Assembly: GCF_019969725.1 (NCBI RefSeq)
Contig: NZ_JAHXYW010000001.1
Location: 124,001 to 188,000, forward strand
Length of the DNA stretch: 64,000 nucleotides
Direction: 5' to 3'
From: Neobacillus bataviensis
GTDB taxonomy: Bacteria; Bacillota; Bacilli; Bacillales_B; DSM-18226
Shown: piece by piece, positions 55,228 through 63,408 of the stretch
Layout: each line of letters opens with the position of its first letter
Numbering within the stretch: the stretch's first letter is position 1
Made by a program: the position numbers and the translations under genes
The notes under the pieces: model-generated
Seen by the model: the letters and a program-made list of their open reading frames with translations, nothing else
Told to the model about the DNA's origin: nothing
Database searches by the model: none

Positions 55228-55449
55228 TTAAAAAGTGAATCTGCGACCTGTTAACAAACTGAATAGGGCGATAATTAACGCGATGCGAATAGCCAATCTT
55301 ACGGCGCGGCCTCTGATTCTAGTACGTAAAATAATGCTGTCGCCGCCAACATATTCTAGTGTTCCTGTATAGGTCCCATTATTCGTTACAACTTCTACTT
55401 CTTGACCAACAAGCCTATCTGCAAAGTCTCGAAAACTTTGTGAGCTCAT
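55228..55449 (-). CDS. Small LSm-like protein with hydrophobic tail (73 aa)
   Basis: 73 residues from the ATG at 55449 (AAGGAG nine bases before; an upstream TTG is too close). It has an Sm-like beta core: LVGQEVEVVTNNGTYTGTLEYVG, given here as LVGQEVEVVT and TYTGTLEYVGGDSIIL. It ends with a basic hydrophobic stretch (RLAIRIALIIALFSLL). The pattern resembles spore-associated DUF2642/YuzF-type proteins, but no firm family is assigned. It is monocistronic. Confidence 0.65.
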   Translation of the reverse strand: MSSQSFRDFADRLVGQEVEVVTNNGTYTGTLEYVGGDSIILRTRIRGRAVRLAIRIALIIALFSLLTGRRFTF

Positions 55450-55531
55450 CCAACTCAACTCCTTTCATTTCTATTAAATGAATTTTTCATAGAAATGATT
55501 GGGTATTTGCAGGACAAGCTTTTTATAAATG

Positions 55532-56488
55532 TTAAACATTGACTACATTCGTTGATTCTTTGAATACGTCTACTAAATAATCTACCGCTGTTAAATAGAC
55601 CATCCCGTTACCTTCAAGCTTTGGAGAATATCCTAATGGGACCGTTCTCCTTATTAATTGGGCATACAGTTCTGGTTCTGATAGATTTCTCTCGAATGCT
55701 TGATTTGACAAAGATTTTATAAGAGCCAATGCACCTGAGACATGTGGTGTTGCCATTGAGGTTCCGCTGAGTCTAGCATATTTCCCCTTCAAATAAGTGG
55801 ATAAGATATTTTCACCGGGTGCCACCACATCGACCTCTTTATTGGAATTACTAAAATCAGAAATATGACGTTCAAGGTTGATCGCTCCTACACTTATAAC
55901 CTCGTTATAGGATCCAGGATAATCGAATTCATCTGTAGAACCTTGTCCATCTCCTTCATTTCCTGCAGCACAGACGACTAGAATATTATTGGCCACCGCT
56001 TTTTGGATGGCTTCGTGTAATTCCGGTACATCCTCTGGCCCGCCGAGGCTCATCGAGATGATATCCGCCTTTTGTTCAATGGCGTAATAGATTCCATTTA
56101 TAATCCAGTCATATTGACCGGAGCCATTTCTATCAAGAACTTTTACAATTAATAGATTTGCTTCAGGGGCAACTCCGACTACGCCCTGCTGGTTCGCAGT
56201 TGCTGCGATGGTCCCGGCAACATGTGTCCCGTGCCCATTGTAATCCTTATAAATCGATTTGTTCCCTTTGTCATCATTCGTAAAATTGCATCCGCCAATA
56301 ATCCGTTCCTTTAAGTCAGGATGTGCGAGATCACAGCCTGTGTCCAAGATCGCAATGGTAATGCCCTTCCCTTTTGTTTTTTCCCAAACTTTCGGGGACT
56401 GAATCATTTCAACCCCTTTTGGCACCTCGGTTACTTCTTCAACCTCTGCCATTACCTGGTACGGAATCAAGCGTACTTTTCGCTCCAT
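55532..56488 (-). CDS. ispA: Intracellular serine protease (subtilisin family)
   Basis: 318 residues without signal peptide, closely matching B. subtilis IspA in layout. The N-terminal RLIPYQV extension is the inhibitory propeptide segment. The triad is Asp49 (ILDTGCD), His86 (NGHGTHVAGT) and Ser in SGTSMATPHVSGALA. Pro-IspA removes its own N-terminus and then degrades cytoplasmic proteins in stationary phase and sporulation. The ATG at 56488 follows GGGGGAATACG; the upstream ATG lacks a site. It is monocistronic. Confidence 0.93.
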   Translation of the reverse strand: MERKVRLIPYQVMAEVEEVTEVPKGVEMIQSPKVWEKTKGKGITIAILDTGCDLAHPDLKERIIGGCNFTNDDKGNKSIYKDYNGHGTHVAGTIAATANQQGVVGVAPEANLLIVKVLDRNGSGQYDWIINGIYYAIEQKADIISMSLGGPEDVPELHEAIQKAVANNILVVCAAGNEGDGQGSTDEFDYPGSYNEVISVGAINLERHISDFSNSNKEVDVVAPGENILSTYLKGKYARLSGTSMATPHVSGALALIKSLSNQAFERNLSEPELYAQLIRRTVPLGYSPKLEGNGMVYLTAVDYLVDVFKESTNVVNV

Positions 56489-56751
56489 CGTATTCCCCCT
56501 AACAGATTTTATGGAAGCCAACCCATGATGATTAATAATAGTTTAACAATTCTGAAACTATTAAAATAGGTTCCTTTGGACTGTTTTTCCTCCTTTCACT
56601 CGTAATATAGGGACAAAGGATTAAAATAGACAGGCTGTAAAAATTACGAAAAGCAATTTTAATCAAATTAATACATGATGGTAATCTAGGAAAAAATTAT
56701 CTATGTTACATTGAATTTAGATTTTACTAAGTTGGGATATGAGTTGAGGAC

Positions 56752-57273
56752 ATGCTAAATGTGAAAGAAGTAACGAAATTACTAGGTGCCGAGGGCATTA
56801 CAACGAGCGAGCAAATGGTTATCCGTTGGATTCTCGATGGAAAACTAAAAGCGAAACGGACTACAAATTTAAACATTGACTACCTGATTAAACCCAATGA
56901 TTTGGCTGCCTTTATTTTAGAAAAAATAATAGAAGAAAATCGCAAAAAATTTGGTGTTGATTATCAGGATTGGGAGAAAACCTTCAAGGAAAACCAGAAA
57001 TTGAAGGATGAGATTGAGGAGCTCAAAAGTAGTTTCCGTATCGAACAAGCGAAAGTGCGATCTTTGAAAAAAATGCTGCAGGCGGAATATGCTATTTCAG
57101 AACCTGCTTCTATTAATTTTCCGTCGTTATTAGGATTAGACGCAAATGCTGACAAAGATTTGGTAAAGAAAGAGTTTAAAAAACTACTAAAAGCATTACA
57201 TCCTGATCGCGGCGGAGATGATCGGCTTTTTAAGGTGTTTTATGAACACTATGAAGCAGCAAAATCGAATTAG
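56752..57273 (+). CDS. HTH - coiled coil - J-domain fusion protein
   Basis: A 173-residue protein in three parts: an N-terminal excisionase-like HTH (about 1-55: LNVKEVTKLLGAEGI, MVIRWILDGKLKAKR), a coiled coil (about 75-112), and a C-terminal J-domain (about 125-170: FPSLLGLDANADKDLVKKEF with HPD at 150-152, then RGGDDRLFKVFYEHY). The HPD motif should stimulate a DnaK-type ATPase. Joining a DNA-binding-like head to a J-domain is uncommon; the protein could bring DnaK to DNA-bound substrates or regulate a gene. GAGG precedes the ATG. It is monocistronic. Confidence 0.75.
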   Translation: MLNVKEVTKLLGAEGITTSEQMVIRWILDGKLKAKRTTNLNIDYLIKPNDLAAFILEKIIEENRKKFGVDYQDWEKTFKENQKLKDEIEELKSSFRIEQAKVRSLKKMLQAEYAISEPASINFPSLLGLDANADKDLVKKEFKKLLKALHPDRGGDDRLFKVFYEHYEAAKSN

Positions 57274-57326
57274 CGTTAATATTTTTCTACAAATGATAGG
57301 AACTACATATTAAATGGTGTCGTTTT

Positions 57327-57452
57327 ATGCAGGATTTTTACTATCTTGATAAAAATCTTGGGCTATTTGTAGATAAGTTTTCTAAGGTGCTGGCAGGAAA
57401 AACTGGACACAATCGAAAAATATTAAGGAAGACAAATCAGATGTCTTACTAA
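57327..57452 (+). CDS. Possible small basic ORF (41 aa)
   Basis: A 41-codon frame (MQDFYYLDKNLGLFVDK...) fills the gap between the J-domain gene and the next small gene. The ribosome site is weak (GGTG nine bases upstream). It is basic at the C-terminus. No family is recognised. It may not be translated. Confidence 0.3.
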   Translation: MQDFYYLDKNLGLFVDKFSKVLAGKTGHNRKILRKTNQMSY

Positions 57453-57475
57453 TTAGTTGAAAGGTGGTCATTGTC

Positions 57476-57661
57476 ATGGCTATGGAATTATCCCTACAAC
57501 AAATTGTCGAAGGAATCCCGAAGTCCTTATTGAATGCATCTGATAGAGATTTGGAAGGTTTCCAAAACATCATTGATGAAACGATTAAATTAAGAGAGGC
57601 GCACCGAAACCTGCAAAAAATGGTGAAAAACTTCTCCACATCTACCATTCAGCGCTCTTAA
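57476..57661 (+). CDS. Small helical protein of unknown function (61 aa)
   Basis: 61 residues from the ATG at 57476, eight bases after AAAGGTGG. It is a predicted helical protein (LQQIVEGIPKSLLNAS, FQNIIDETIKLREAHRNLQK) with no membrane segment. No family is recognised. Followed by a terminator, so it is expressed independently or with the short ORF upstream. Confidence 0.6.
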   Translation: MAMELSLQQIVEGIPKSLLNASDRDLEGFQNIIDETIKLREAHRNLQKMVKNFSTSTIQRS

Positions 57662-57673
57662 AAACGAAATGTA

Positions 57674-57710
57674 AAACGGAAGGTGAAAGTCACCTCCCGT
57701 TTTTTTTTAT
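57674..57710 (+). terminator. Terminator of the 61-aa gene
   Basis: The imperfect stem AAACGGAAGGTGA / TCACCTCCCGTTT is followed by an eight-T run. Confidence 0.82.
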
Positions 57711-57966
57711 CGTTTAATTGCTATACATTTTATCGCCACGCGGGCGATTAATTCCTCGGCTCGTTTCCAACGTCAAAAGTGTGGACAAACATTAGTGTTT
57801 TTTACCTATTTTTTTATACTCATTTTCTCCTAATCTTGTTTTTTCTAGCCTCCTATTAATAGTAATTTAATCCTTATTTTTACATTTTAATTTATTTCCA
57901 TATTCGAAATAGTCAGAAAATGCTATTATTTTCCTGTACAGATAAAACATTGAGGGGGTTGAATTT
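57711..57966. other. Intergenic stretch upstream of the M6 protease
   Basis: No gene. It contains a small hairpin, ATCGCC/GGCGAT, near 57739-57755, then AT-rich DNA that should include the protease promoter. The ribosome site GAGGGGG lies at 57952-57958. Confidence 0.4.
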
Positions 57967-59940
57967 TTGAAAAGAACTCTAGTATTTTTGATTAGTTTTT
58001 TACTAACAGCCATTTCAACTACAGCGTACGCCGAACAGCCTGGTTTATCTGATTTTCCAGAACCCGTTGATTCCCAGTCCTGGGTTCTGCCTCGGGATAT
58101 GTCCTGGAGTGATTACCGTCCTGTTCCAGGAATTGACTGGAATACCGCTGAGATTCAACCAGAAAGAGTTATTAAAGGAGCATTAATCATCGTTGATTTC
58201 CCCGATCGCGATTTTATTTTAAGCCAACCTGAGGGCTCGGAGATAGCCGGTAATCCAATTGGCACTGGAAAAGTCCCTCGTGATCAGCTCGGCAAATGGT
58301 GGGAGGATTTCCTTAATAAGCCTTCCTCATTAAACAATTATCGAACAGTTAATGAATACTGGCGTGAGAATTCTTTTGGCAAGTGGAAAATTGAGCTGAA
58401 GGCATTTGGTCCGTATCGAATGGATGGAAATGAATTTGAGTATGGACTGAATGAATTTGGACAGCAGGTAAACATGCCTGCAGGATTCAAGGGAAGAAAT
58501 CTTCGTACAGAGGCAGTTCAAAAAGCTCAAGCTGACCTGGCAGCATCCGGTGAAACCTTCGACTTTAGATTTATTGTTCATTCAGGGTATGATGAATCTG
58601 GCGTTTGGCAGGAGCTAGGCGAAATGATGTTCCAAAACGCTAAATCCGTAACCCCTTCTTTTGGTCCTAATGTTGCAGGAATGTCAAATTCAGCTGTAAC
58701 CCGCTATGTCCCATGGACTTCTTGGTATGCAGCAAAAGGGATTTGGTCAAGTGCTGGCGGTGGCACCTCTATCCAAGGTGAAAATGATGGAATGGGTACC
58801 TTCGCACATGAATTCGGCCATATAATGAGCCTTGGCGATAACTACAACAATCCATATGGTATTCCCGTTTCTCGTACTTATTCTGGACCTTGGGAGTTAA
58901 TGAGCCGCGGCAGCTTCAATGGCCCAGGCGGCCCGCACACAAGATGGATGGTTCCATCCACATTAGGCGCATCGGCCCCTTCACATCATATGCTCCGGAA
59001 TAAAATCAAGCAGGGCTTCCTGGCACCTGATCAATATCTAAGTTTAGATCGAGACAAGCTTGTCGAAAGTGGTCCAGTCTTTGCGGATATCATTTCACGC
59101 GAGGTGCCGACCGGCAGTCAATTTGGACGTACTGGTCTTCACGGTATTAACATCAGCATGGTGGACAATACACCAGCGAACTCTCTTAGTGATGATTGGC
59201 GTGCTGACATGCAGCGCGGTGCCAAATGGTACAATAATTACACCCTCGAAGTTGTTGACAGAGTCGGATACGATTCATTTGTCCCAGACTCTGGTGTATT
59301 ATTAGCGAAAACAAAGAATACCGAGTCTGCTCCAAACATTTGGGTCATTGACTCCCATAAAGAGGATATCAATTTGGTCGACTTTAAACGGCCGGATGGT
59401 ACAACTGCTATGCTGTCTAAAGGTGATTATCAGCAGTTAGCCGATTCTCTTTTCAAGGCTGGTACCGGGGCTGGAGTTGTTAGTGAATATAAGGATGAAA
59501 ATAACAGGCTCCACTTCTATATTTTAGGAAAAAAACATGACGCAACTGGTGCACTTTCATACCGGGTTGCTGTCCGTAATATAGATGGTGCAGGTTCCTT
59601 TACACGCGGGGTTGCTATTGCGAATGGCACGTCAGAATTCGCCGCACCTGGAAGGGTCGCTGTTTATAATTTCAGTGTAACGAATTCTGGAAACAGCAGT
59701 GATCTCATCCGTCTTAACGCCAAGACACAGGCTGGATGGGATATCATGTTGGAGAATAACGTTATCGAAGTAGAGGCTGGGAAAACGGTTAATGTTCCAG
59801 TTTATGTAAAAATCCCTAAGAATAGCAAAACTGGTGTTCAACCGGTGCCTACGGATCTTACATTTACTAGTACCTCAGAAACGGACCCTGCAAAATCAGC
59901 TAGCGCCACTAGACGAATTGGCGCTGGGAATGGAAAATAA
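57967..59940 (+). CDS. Secreted M6-family (InhA-like) metalloprotease
   Basis: A 657-residue protein with a signal peptide (about 1-22, ending AYA-EQ) and an M6 peptidase domain with the zinc motif HEFGH at 281-285 followed by IMSLGDNYNNP. The C-terminal approx. 100 residues have a beta-sandwich NEW3-like pattern (PGRVAVYNFSVTNSGNSSDL, AGKTVNVPVYVKIP). It is shorter than Bacillus immune inhibitor A (about 800 residues) and lacks its second half. It should degrade extracellular proteins. The start is TTG after GAGGGGG. It is monocistronic with its own terminator. Confidence 0.88.
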   Translation: MKRTLVFLISFLLTAISTTAYAEQPGLSDFPEPVDSQSWVLPRDMSWSDYRPVPGIDWNTAEIQPERVIKGALIIVDFPDRDFILSQPEGSEIAGNPIGTGKVPRDQLGKWWEDFLNKPSSLNNYRTVNEYWRENSFGKWKIELKAFGPYRMDGNEFEYGLNEFGQQVNMPAGFKGRNLRTEAVQKAQADLAASGETFDFRFIVHSGYDESGVWQELGEMMFQNAKSVTPSFGPNVAGMSNSAVTRYVPWTSWYAAKGIWSSAGGGTSIQGENDGMGTFAHEFGHIMSLGDNYNNPYGIPVSRTYSGPWELMSRGSFNGPGGPHTRWMVPSTLGASAPSHHMLRNKIKQGFLAPDQYLSLDRDKLVESGPVFADIISREVPTGSQFGRTGLHGINISMVDNTPANSLSDDWRADMQRGAKWYNNYTLEVVDRVGYDSFVPDSGVLLAKTKNTESAPNIWVIDSHKEDINLVDFKRPDGTTAMLSKGDYQQLADSLFKAGTGAGVVSEYKDENNRLHFYILGKKHDATGALSYRVAVRNIDGAGSFTRGVAIANGTSEFAAPGRVAVYNFSVTNSGNSSDLIRLNAKTQAGWDIMLENNVIEVEAGKTVNVPVYVKIPKNSKTGVQPVPTDLTFTSTSETDPAKSASATRRIGAGNGK

Positions 59941-59953
59941 GATCTTCCCTGAG

Positions 59954-59982
59954 GCTGAACCAAACATTGGTTCAGCTTTTTG
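59954..59982 (+). terminator. Terminator of the M6 protease gene
   Basis: The stem GCTGAACCAA/TTGGTTCAGC (59954-59963 with 59967-59976) is followed by TTTT. Confidence 0.9.
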
Positions 59983-60005
59983 TGTTTTGTGAGGCACTAA
60001 TCTCG

Positions 60006-60194
60006 ATTCGCAAATAAACCAGATTAATTCGCAAATATATCTAGTGAATTCGCAAATAAACTAGATATATTCGCAAATAAGAAATAAACTTTTGCAAAAT
60101 CGTAAATTATTTAGTGTAATATTACATCTCTTCTATGATTTATCAGCGAATTCCGTAAGTTTATCGGCGAATTTCCCGAATTTATCAGCGATTC
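60006..60194. repeat. Inverted arrays of 21-bp phased repeats
   Basis: Left arm: ATTCGCAAAT begins at 60006, 60027, 60048 and 60069, an exact 21-bp period. Right arm: TTTATC(A/G)GCG begins at 60139, 60160 and 60181, also exactly 21 bp. The left unit read on the minus strand is TTTATTTGCGAATT, matching the right unit TTTATCAGCGAATT, so the two arms are inverted copies around about 60110. There is no gene in this stretch. Confidence 0.82.
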
Positions 60195-60292
60195 CAAAAT
60201 CATACGTAACTTTTCTCTTTCAAATCCGAAAAAAACAATTTCTCTGCATTCGAATTAATTTTTCAACCATCCTATAAATGGAGGTGAAATTT

Positions 60293-60436
60293 ATGCCAAA
60301 AAATAATCCGATTGAATACTCCGGAAAGGTTCTGGATCATCGAAATAACCTGACGGGGCCAGACGATTCGGGTAAGAACGGGTATCCAAAAGCACCAAAA
60401 CATGTTGTTATACAAGAGTCAAATAGAAAGGAGTGA
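60293..60436 (+). CDS. Small hydrophilic protein, 47 aa, probable spore-type
   Basis: A 47-residue frame with GGAGGTG before the ATG. It is highly polar (MPKNNPIEYSGKVLDHRN..., GPDDSGKNGYPKAPKH) with no hydrophobic core, like Bacillus small spore or coat proteins, but no specific family is recognised. Its stop (TGA) lies inside the ribosome-site region of the next small gene, so the pair is co-transcribed. Confidence 0.6.
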   Translation: MPKNNPIEYSGKVLDHRNNLTGPDDSGKNGYPKAPKHVVIQESNRKE

Positions 60437-60441
60437 ACCGG

Positions 60442-60576
60442 ATGGATGGAAAGTATAATACAAATGATGATGCCACGGTGGAATTGAAGAAAGTGATGAG
60501 TAAATCACAGCCAAGAAAGAACCCGAATATGAGCGATGCTGAATATAAGATGAAATTTGAAGGAAAGAAAAGCTAA
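60442..60576 (+). CDS. Small basic protein, 44 aa
   Basis: A 44-residue frame starting 5 bp after the previous stop, with AAAGGAG eight bases before the ATG. It is Lys/Met/Asn-rich (ELKKVMSKSQPRKNPN, EYKMKFEGKKS), polar throughout, with no membrane segment. It is the second gene of a two-gene unit followed by a terminator. No family is recognised; small spore protein is a guess. Confidence 0.6.
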   Translation: MDGKYNTNDDATVELKKVMSKSQPRKNPNMSDAEYKMKFEGKKS

Positions 60577-60587
60577 TAAAACAAACA

Positions 60588-60618
60588 AAGGGCAAGGTTA
60601 AAATACCTGCCCTTTTTG
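60588..60618 (+). terminator. Terminator of the small-gene pair
   Basis: The stem AAAGGGC/GCCCTTT (60588-60594 with 60609-60615), with an inner AGG/CCT pair, is followed by TT. It also lies just beyond the clpP stop on the other strand. Confidence 0.78.
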
Positions 60619-60622
60619 TGTC

Positions 60623-61204
60623 TCATTTTGGATATAGAATTTCATCGATGATCCCATATTCCTTAGCTTCCTCGGCACTCATGAAAAAGTCGCGGTCTGT
60701 GTCTCGGGCTACTTTTTCAAGCGGCTGCCCTGTCCGCTCGGAAATGATTTGATTAATATGTTCCCTTAATTTCAGAATCCTCCGAGCGGAAATTTCGATT
60801 TCGGTTGCCTGCCCTCTCGCCCCGCCCAATGGCTGATGAATCATGATTTCACTATTTGGCAGCGCATATCGTTTCCCCTTCGTTCCCGCCAGCAATAGCA
60901 TCGCTCCGAATGATGCCGCCATGCCGGTACAGATTGTTCTAACGTCCGGCTTAATGAATTGCATTGTATCAAAAATAGCAAAGCCCGCAGAGGTGGATCC
61001 GCCAGGGCTATTAATATAAAGGGAAATTTCTTTATCCGGAGCATCCGCTGCTAAAAATAGTAACTGGGCAACAACACTGTTAGCCACGTGATCGTTGATT
61101 TCATCCCCAATGATAATGATTCTGTCCTTTAATAACCTTGAATAAATATCGTAGGAACGCTCCCCGCGATTGGAATGTTCGATTACATATGGAATGGTAC
61201 TCAT
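60623..61204 (-). CDS. clpP: ATP-dependent Clp protease proteolytic subunit, paralogue
   Basis: A 193-residue ClpP with the full triad: Ser98 (GMAASFGAM), His123 (MIHQPLGG) and Asp172 (DTDRDF). ClpP forms a tetradecameric barrel fed by ClpC/ClpX. Differences from the Bacillus housekeeping sequence (for example [21 protein letters not shown], a short C-terminus) suggest a second copy. It follows a sigma-factor gene by 30 bp in the same direction, which the main clpP does not. AAGGAGG precedes the ATG. It may serve a condition-specific Clp machine. Confidence 0.9.
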   Translation of the reverse strand: MSTIPYVIEHSNRGERSYDIYSRLLKDRIIIIGDEINDHVANSVVAQLLFLAADAPDKEISLYINSPGGSTSAGFAIFDTMQFIKPDVRTICTGMAASFGAMLLLAGTKGKRYALPNSEIMIHQPLGGARGQATEIEISARRILKLREHINQIISERTGQPLEKVARDTDRDFFMSAEEAKEYGIIDEILYPK

Positions 61205-61234
61205 GATTAACTCCTCCTTAAAGCGATGAATTGG

Positions 61235-61906
61235 CTATGCCGCCATACAGAGAGTGCTTGAAGGAGAGTTTGATGGAGTTGGCCGTGTTACGAGATTTGT
61301 TCCGTTAAACATACTTTGTAGTGTTGGGATAGTTTGAATAAGGACGGTAGGGTCTTCCATTAACAACGATTTTTTAAAAAGCTCTGTAAGCTGCTCCCGC
61401 TCCTCTTCATCCCAGAAAATTTCTAAGGAATGAGAATGATTTTCTTTTTCCAACCGCTTTTTGGCTCGATGCAAATTGGACTTTACAGCCATTTCTGTTG
61501 TTTCTAAGATGTCGGCAATCTCCTTTATTTGATATTGAAATGCCTCTTTTAACAAAAAGATGATTGCCTGCTTTGGTGTAAATTGCTCGATCAGCATATC
61601 GACAGTCTCATCCAATTGATGAGTTGTCGATACCTTTTCAATTTCTGATTCAATCGTTTCATGCTTCCTTTTTCTGAGCAGATCAATCCAATGATGGTAG
61701 GCAATTTTATTTAATAAAGCTGTAGACATTTTTTGCTGATATTTCAATGCCTTCAGGTACGTTTCTTGGGCGATATCTTCGCCATCCCATTTATTTTGAG
61801 CAAGGAAGCGGCAATATCGCTGCAATTTTGGATAATGTTCTTTCCAAAATGGATCGTCTTCATGATGTGGACCTTCTAACGGGAATGGTCTCGGCTTGTG
61901 TGACAT
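61235..61906 (-). CDS. ECF-like RNA polymerase sigma factor with C-terminal extension
   Basis: A 223-residue sigma-70-family protein: region 2 (YCRFLAQNKWDGEDIAQETYLKALKY), seen as WDGEDIAQETYLKAL, then HHWIDLLRKRKHE; region 4 (FTPKQAIIFLLKEAFQYQIKEIADIL, EMAVKSNLHRAKKRL). About 55 extra residues follow region 4, possibly a regulatory tail. No anti-sigma gene is adjacent; instead a ClpP gene follows after 30 bp. AAAGGAG precedes the ATG. Target promoters are unknown. Confidence 0.88.
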   Translation of the reverse strand: MSHKPRPFPLEGPHHEDDPFWKEHYPKLQRYCRFLAQNKWDGEDIAQETYLKALKYQQKMSTALLNKIAYHHWIDLLRKRKHETIESEIEKVSTTHQLDETVDMLIEQFTPKQAIIFLLKEAFQYQIKEIADILETTEMAVKSNLHRAKKRLEKENHSHSLEIFWDEEEREQLTELFKKSLLMEDPTVLIQTIPTLQSMFNGTNLVTRPTPSNSPSSTLCMAA

Positions 61907-62165
61907 GTTTTTTTCACTCCTTTAGCACTCTCTACACTATAAACGATTTAAGGCAGGGGAAAAGATACGGGGTCCTAAAATATTTTTTATTAATATATGC
62001 AAGGGGGAAATTGAGCAACTAGGTTATTTTCATTTAGATTATTCGTCAGATTTTGTCCCCTAATACCTATGGTGTATTTTTCAGGAGGACATTCTTTTTT
62101 TAGCATTTGGATGGTGTTTACCCATATATTTATTCTACACCACTATTAGAGGGGGAATTGATTTT

Positions 62166-62906
62166 ATGAATCAACAAACCTTAATAATGGATTTAGATGA
62201 TACCCTCATCCACTGCAGCAAGTACTTTAGGAAGTCTAAAAACCAATTTGCTGATCAAATGCTCGATTGGTTTCATTCTGCAACGAGAGAAGAGATCCTC
62301 CAAAAACAGTTGGAGATTGACTTAAAAAATGTTGAAGAATTCGGCTTACATTCTTCCTTATATCCCGAATCGCTCGTTTTAACCTATAAATATTTTTGCG
62401 TGAAATATGGAAGAGGAATTTCAGATTTTGAAATAAAACATATACACAGTATCGGCCAAAGTGTTTTTCAGATTGATGTGCAGCCGTTCCCTTATTTATA
62501 TGAAGTATTGGATAGGCTGCAGGAGGATGGCCATGATTTAGTTTTATTTACTGGCGGCGATGAAAAAAATCAAAGAAGGAAAATTAACCAATTAGGTTTG
62601 GAAAATTACTTTGGAGAGCGTGTGTTTATTTGTGAACACAAAAATTCATACGCGTTGCAAATGGTCCTGGATGAGATTGCGACGGAGAAGTATTTCACCT
62701 GGATGGTCGGTAATTCTCTTAAAACAGATATTAAGCCAGCGATTGAGCTTGGAATTAATGCCATCCATATCCCAGCGGAAATTGATTGGAGCTATAACAT
62801 ATTGGATATTGATATTGAACCAAACGGGACTGTTGCTGAATTGCAATCACTGCTGCAGCTTCCGGAATATTTGCGGGATTACGCTTTTTATCAGGTAGCT
62901 AAATAA
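62166..62906 (+). CDS. HAD superfamily hydrolase
   Basis: A 246-residue HAD phosphatase: motif I MDLDDTLIH (Asp nucleophile and +2 Asp), a helical cap (about 25-105), motif II LFTGGD (Thr), motif III Lys in the EHKNSYAL region and motif IV MVGNSLKTDIKPAIE. Phosphatase or phosphotransferase on an unknown small substrate. GAGGGGG precedes the ATG. It is monocistronic with a strong terminator. Confidence 0.88.
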   Translation: MNQQTLIMDLDDTLIHCSKYFRKSKNQFADQMLDWFHSATREEILQKQLEIDLKNVEEFGLHSSLYPESLVLTYKYFCVKYGRGISDFEIKHIHSIGQSVFQIDVQPFPYLYEVLDRLQEDGHDLVLFTGGDEKNQRRKINQLGLENYFGERVFICEHKNSYALQMVLDEIATEKYFTWMVGNSLKTDIKPAIELGINAIHIPAEIDWSYNILDIDIEPNGTVAELQSLLQLPEYLRDYAFYQVAK

Positions 62907-62911
62907 TAGTT

Positions 62912-62952
62912 AAAACCCTTGATTAAGTGACATGAATCAAGGGTTTTTCTTT
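62912..62952. terminator. Terminator between HAD and YrzI genes
   Basis: A 13-bp stem, AAAACCCTTGATT/AATCAAGGGTTTT (62912-62924 with 62935-62947), has T-rich flanks on the plus strand. It also faces the leftward small gene. Confidence 0.9.
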
Positions 62953-63093
62953 TTACATAAAGTGAGGCATTGAAATTTGCTGATCTTTATTTTTTTCGTA
63001 CAACTTTTCAACCATTTCTTGATGGACCGCGTCATTTACACTCATTTTACGTTTTTTGATGGTAATAGTTAAGAAAAATATATTTAAAGTCAT
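62953..63093 (-). CDS. YrzI family small protein (46 aa)
   Basis: 46 residues from the ATG at 63093 with AAAGGAGG upstream. It has the characteristic YrzI pattern: MTLNIFFLTITIKKRKMS, then HQEMVEKLYEKNKDQQISM. The family is restricted to Bacillales, often in sporulation-linked loci, and has no known function. A longer frame upstream lacks a ribosome site. Confidence 0.8.
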   Translation of the reverse strand: MTLNIFFLTITIKKRKMSVNDAVHQEMVEKLYEKNKDQQISMPHFM

Positions 63094-63260
63094 TTTTGGT
63101 TCCTCCTTTATAGAGCTATATCTCGTATCTATTGATTTCATTATAAGGGCTGTTATTTTTAAGCGAATCGATATTGGGAAGGATTTCTTCAGCATTGATG
63201 GTCTTAAAGAAGTCTGGAACTTTGGTCGTAGAAATTCATTTAAAATGACTAGTCGGTTTA

Positions 63261-63290
63261 TTATTTGACCAAAAAAATATATACTCCCAT
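63261..63290 (-). pseudogene. Nine-codon ORF with perfect ribosome site, probable gene stub
   Basis: On the minus strand AAGGAGGAGG (63298-63307) sits seven bases before an ATG at 63290 that opens only nine codons before TAA. The expression signals next to the 22-bp palindrome suggest the start of a former gene, perhaps a TetR-type regulator whose body has been lost. A genuine short peptide cannot be excluded. Confidence 0.4.
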
Positions 63291-63307
63291 TTAATTTCCT
63301 CCTCCTT

Positions 63308-63329
63308 AAATAGACTATATAGTCTATTT
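63308..63329. promoter_or_regulatory. Perfect 22-bp palindrome, TetR-type operator candidate
   Basis: The half-site AAATAGACTAT is followed directly by its complement ATAGTCTATTT. Uninterrupted palindromes with this TAGACTATATAGTCTA core are typical of TetR-family operators. It abuts the ribosome site of the nine-codon stub and no regulator gene is present in the window nearby. Confidence 0.55.
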
Positions 63330-63371
63330 TTATTTTACCTTATCTTGGTAGGTTAATCAATTAGAAAAAAT

Positions 63372-63404
63372 AAAAAAGACAAGCATCCAATCAGATGCCT
63401 GTCC
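63372..63404 (-). terminator. Terminator of the response-regulator gene
   Basis: The hairpin GACAAGCATC/GATGCCTGTC (one mismatch, 63378-63387 with 63394-63403) is followed by TTTTTTATTTTTT on the minus strand. Confidence 0.8.
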
Positions 63405-63408
63405 CAAA

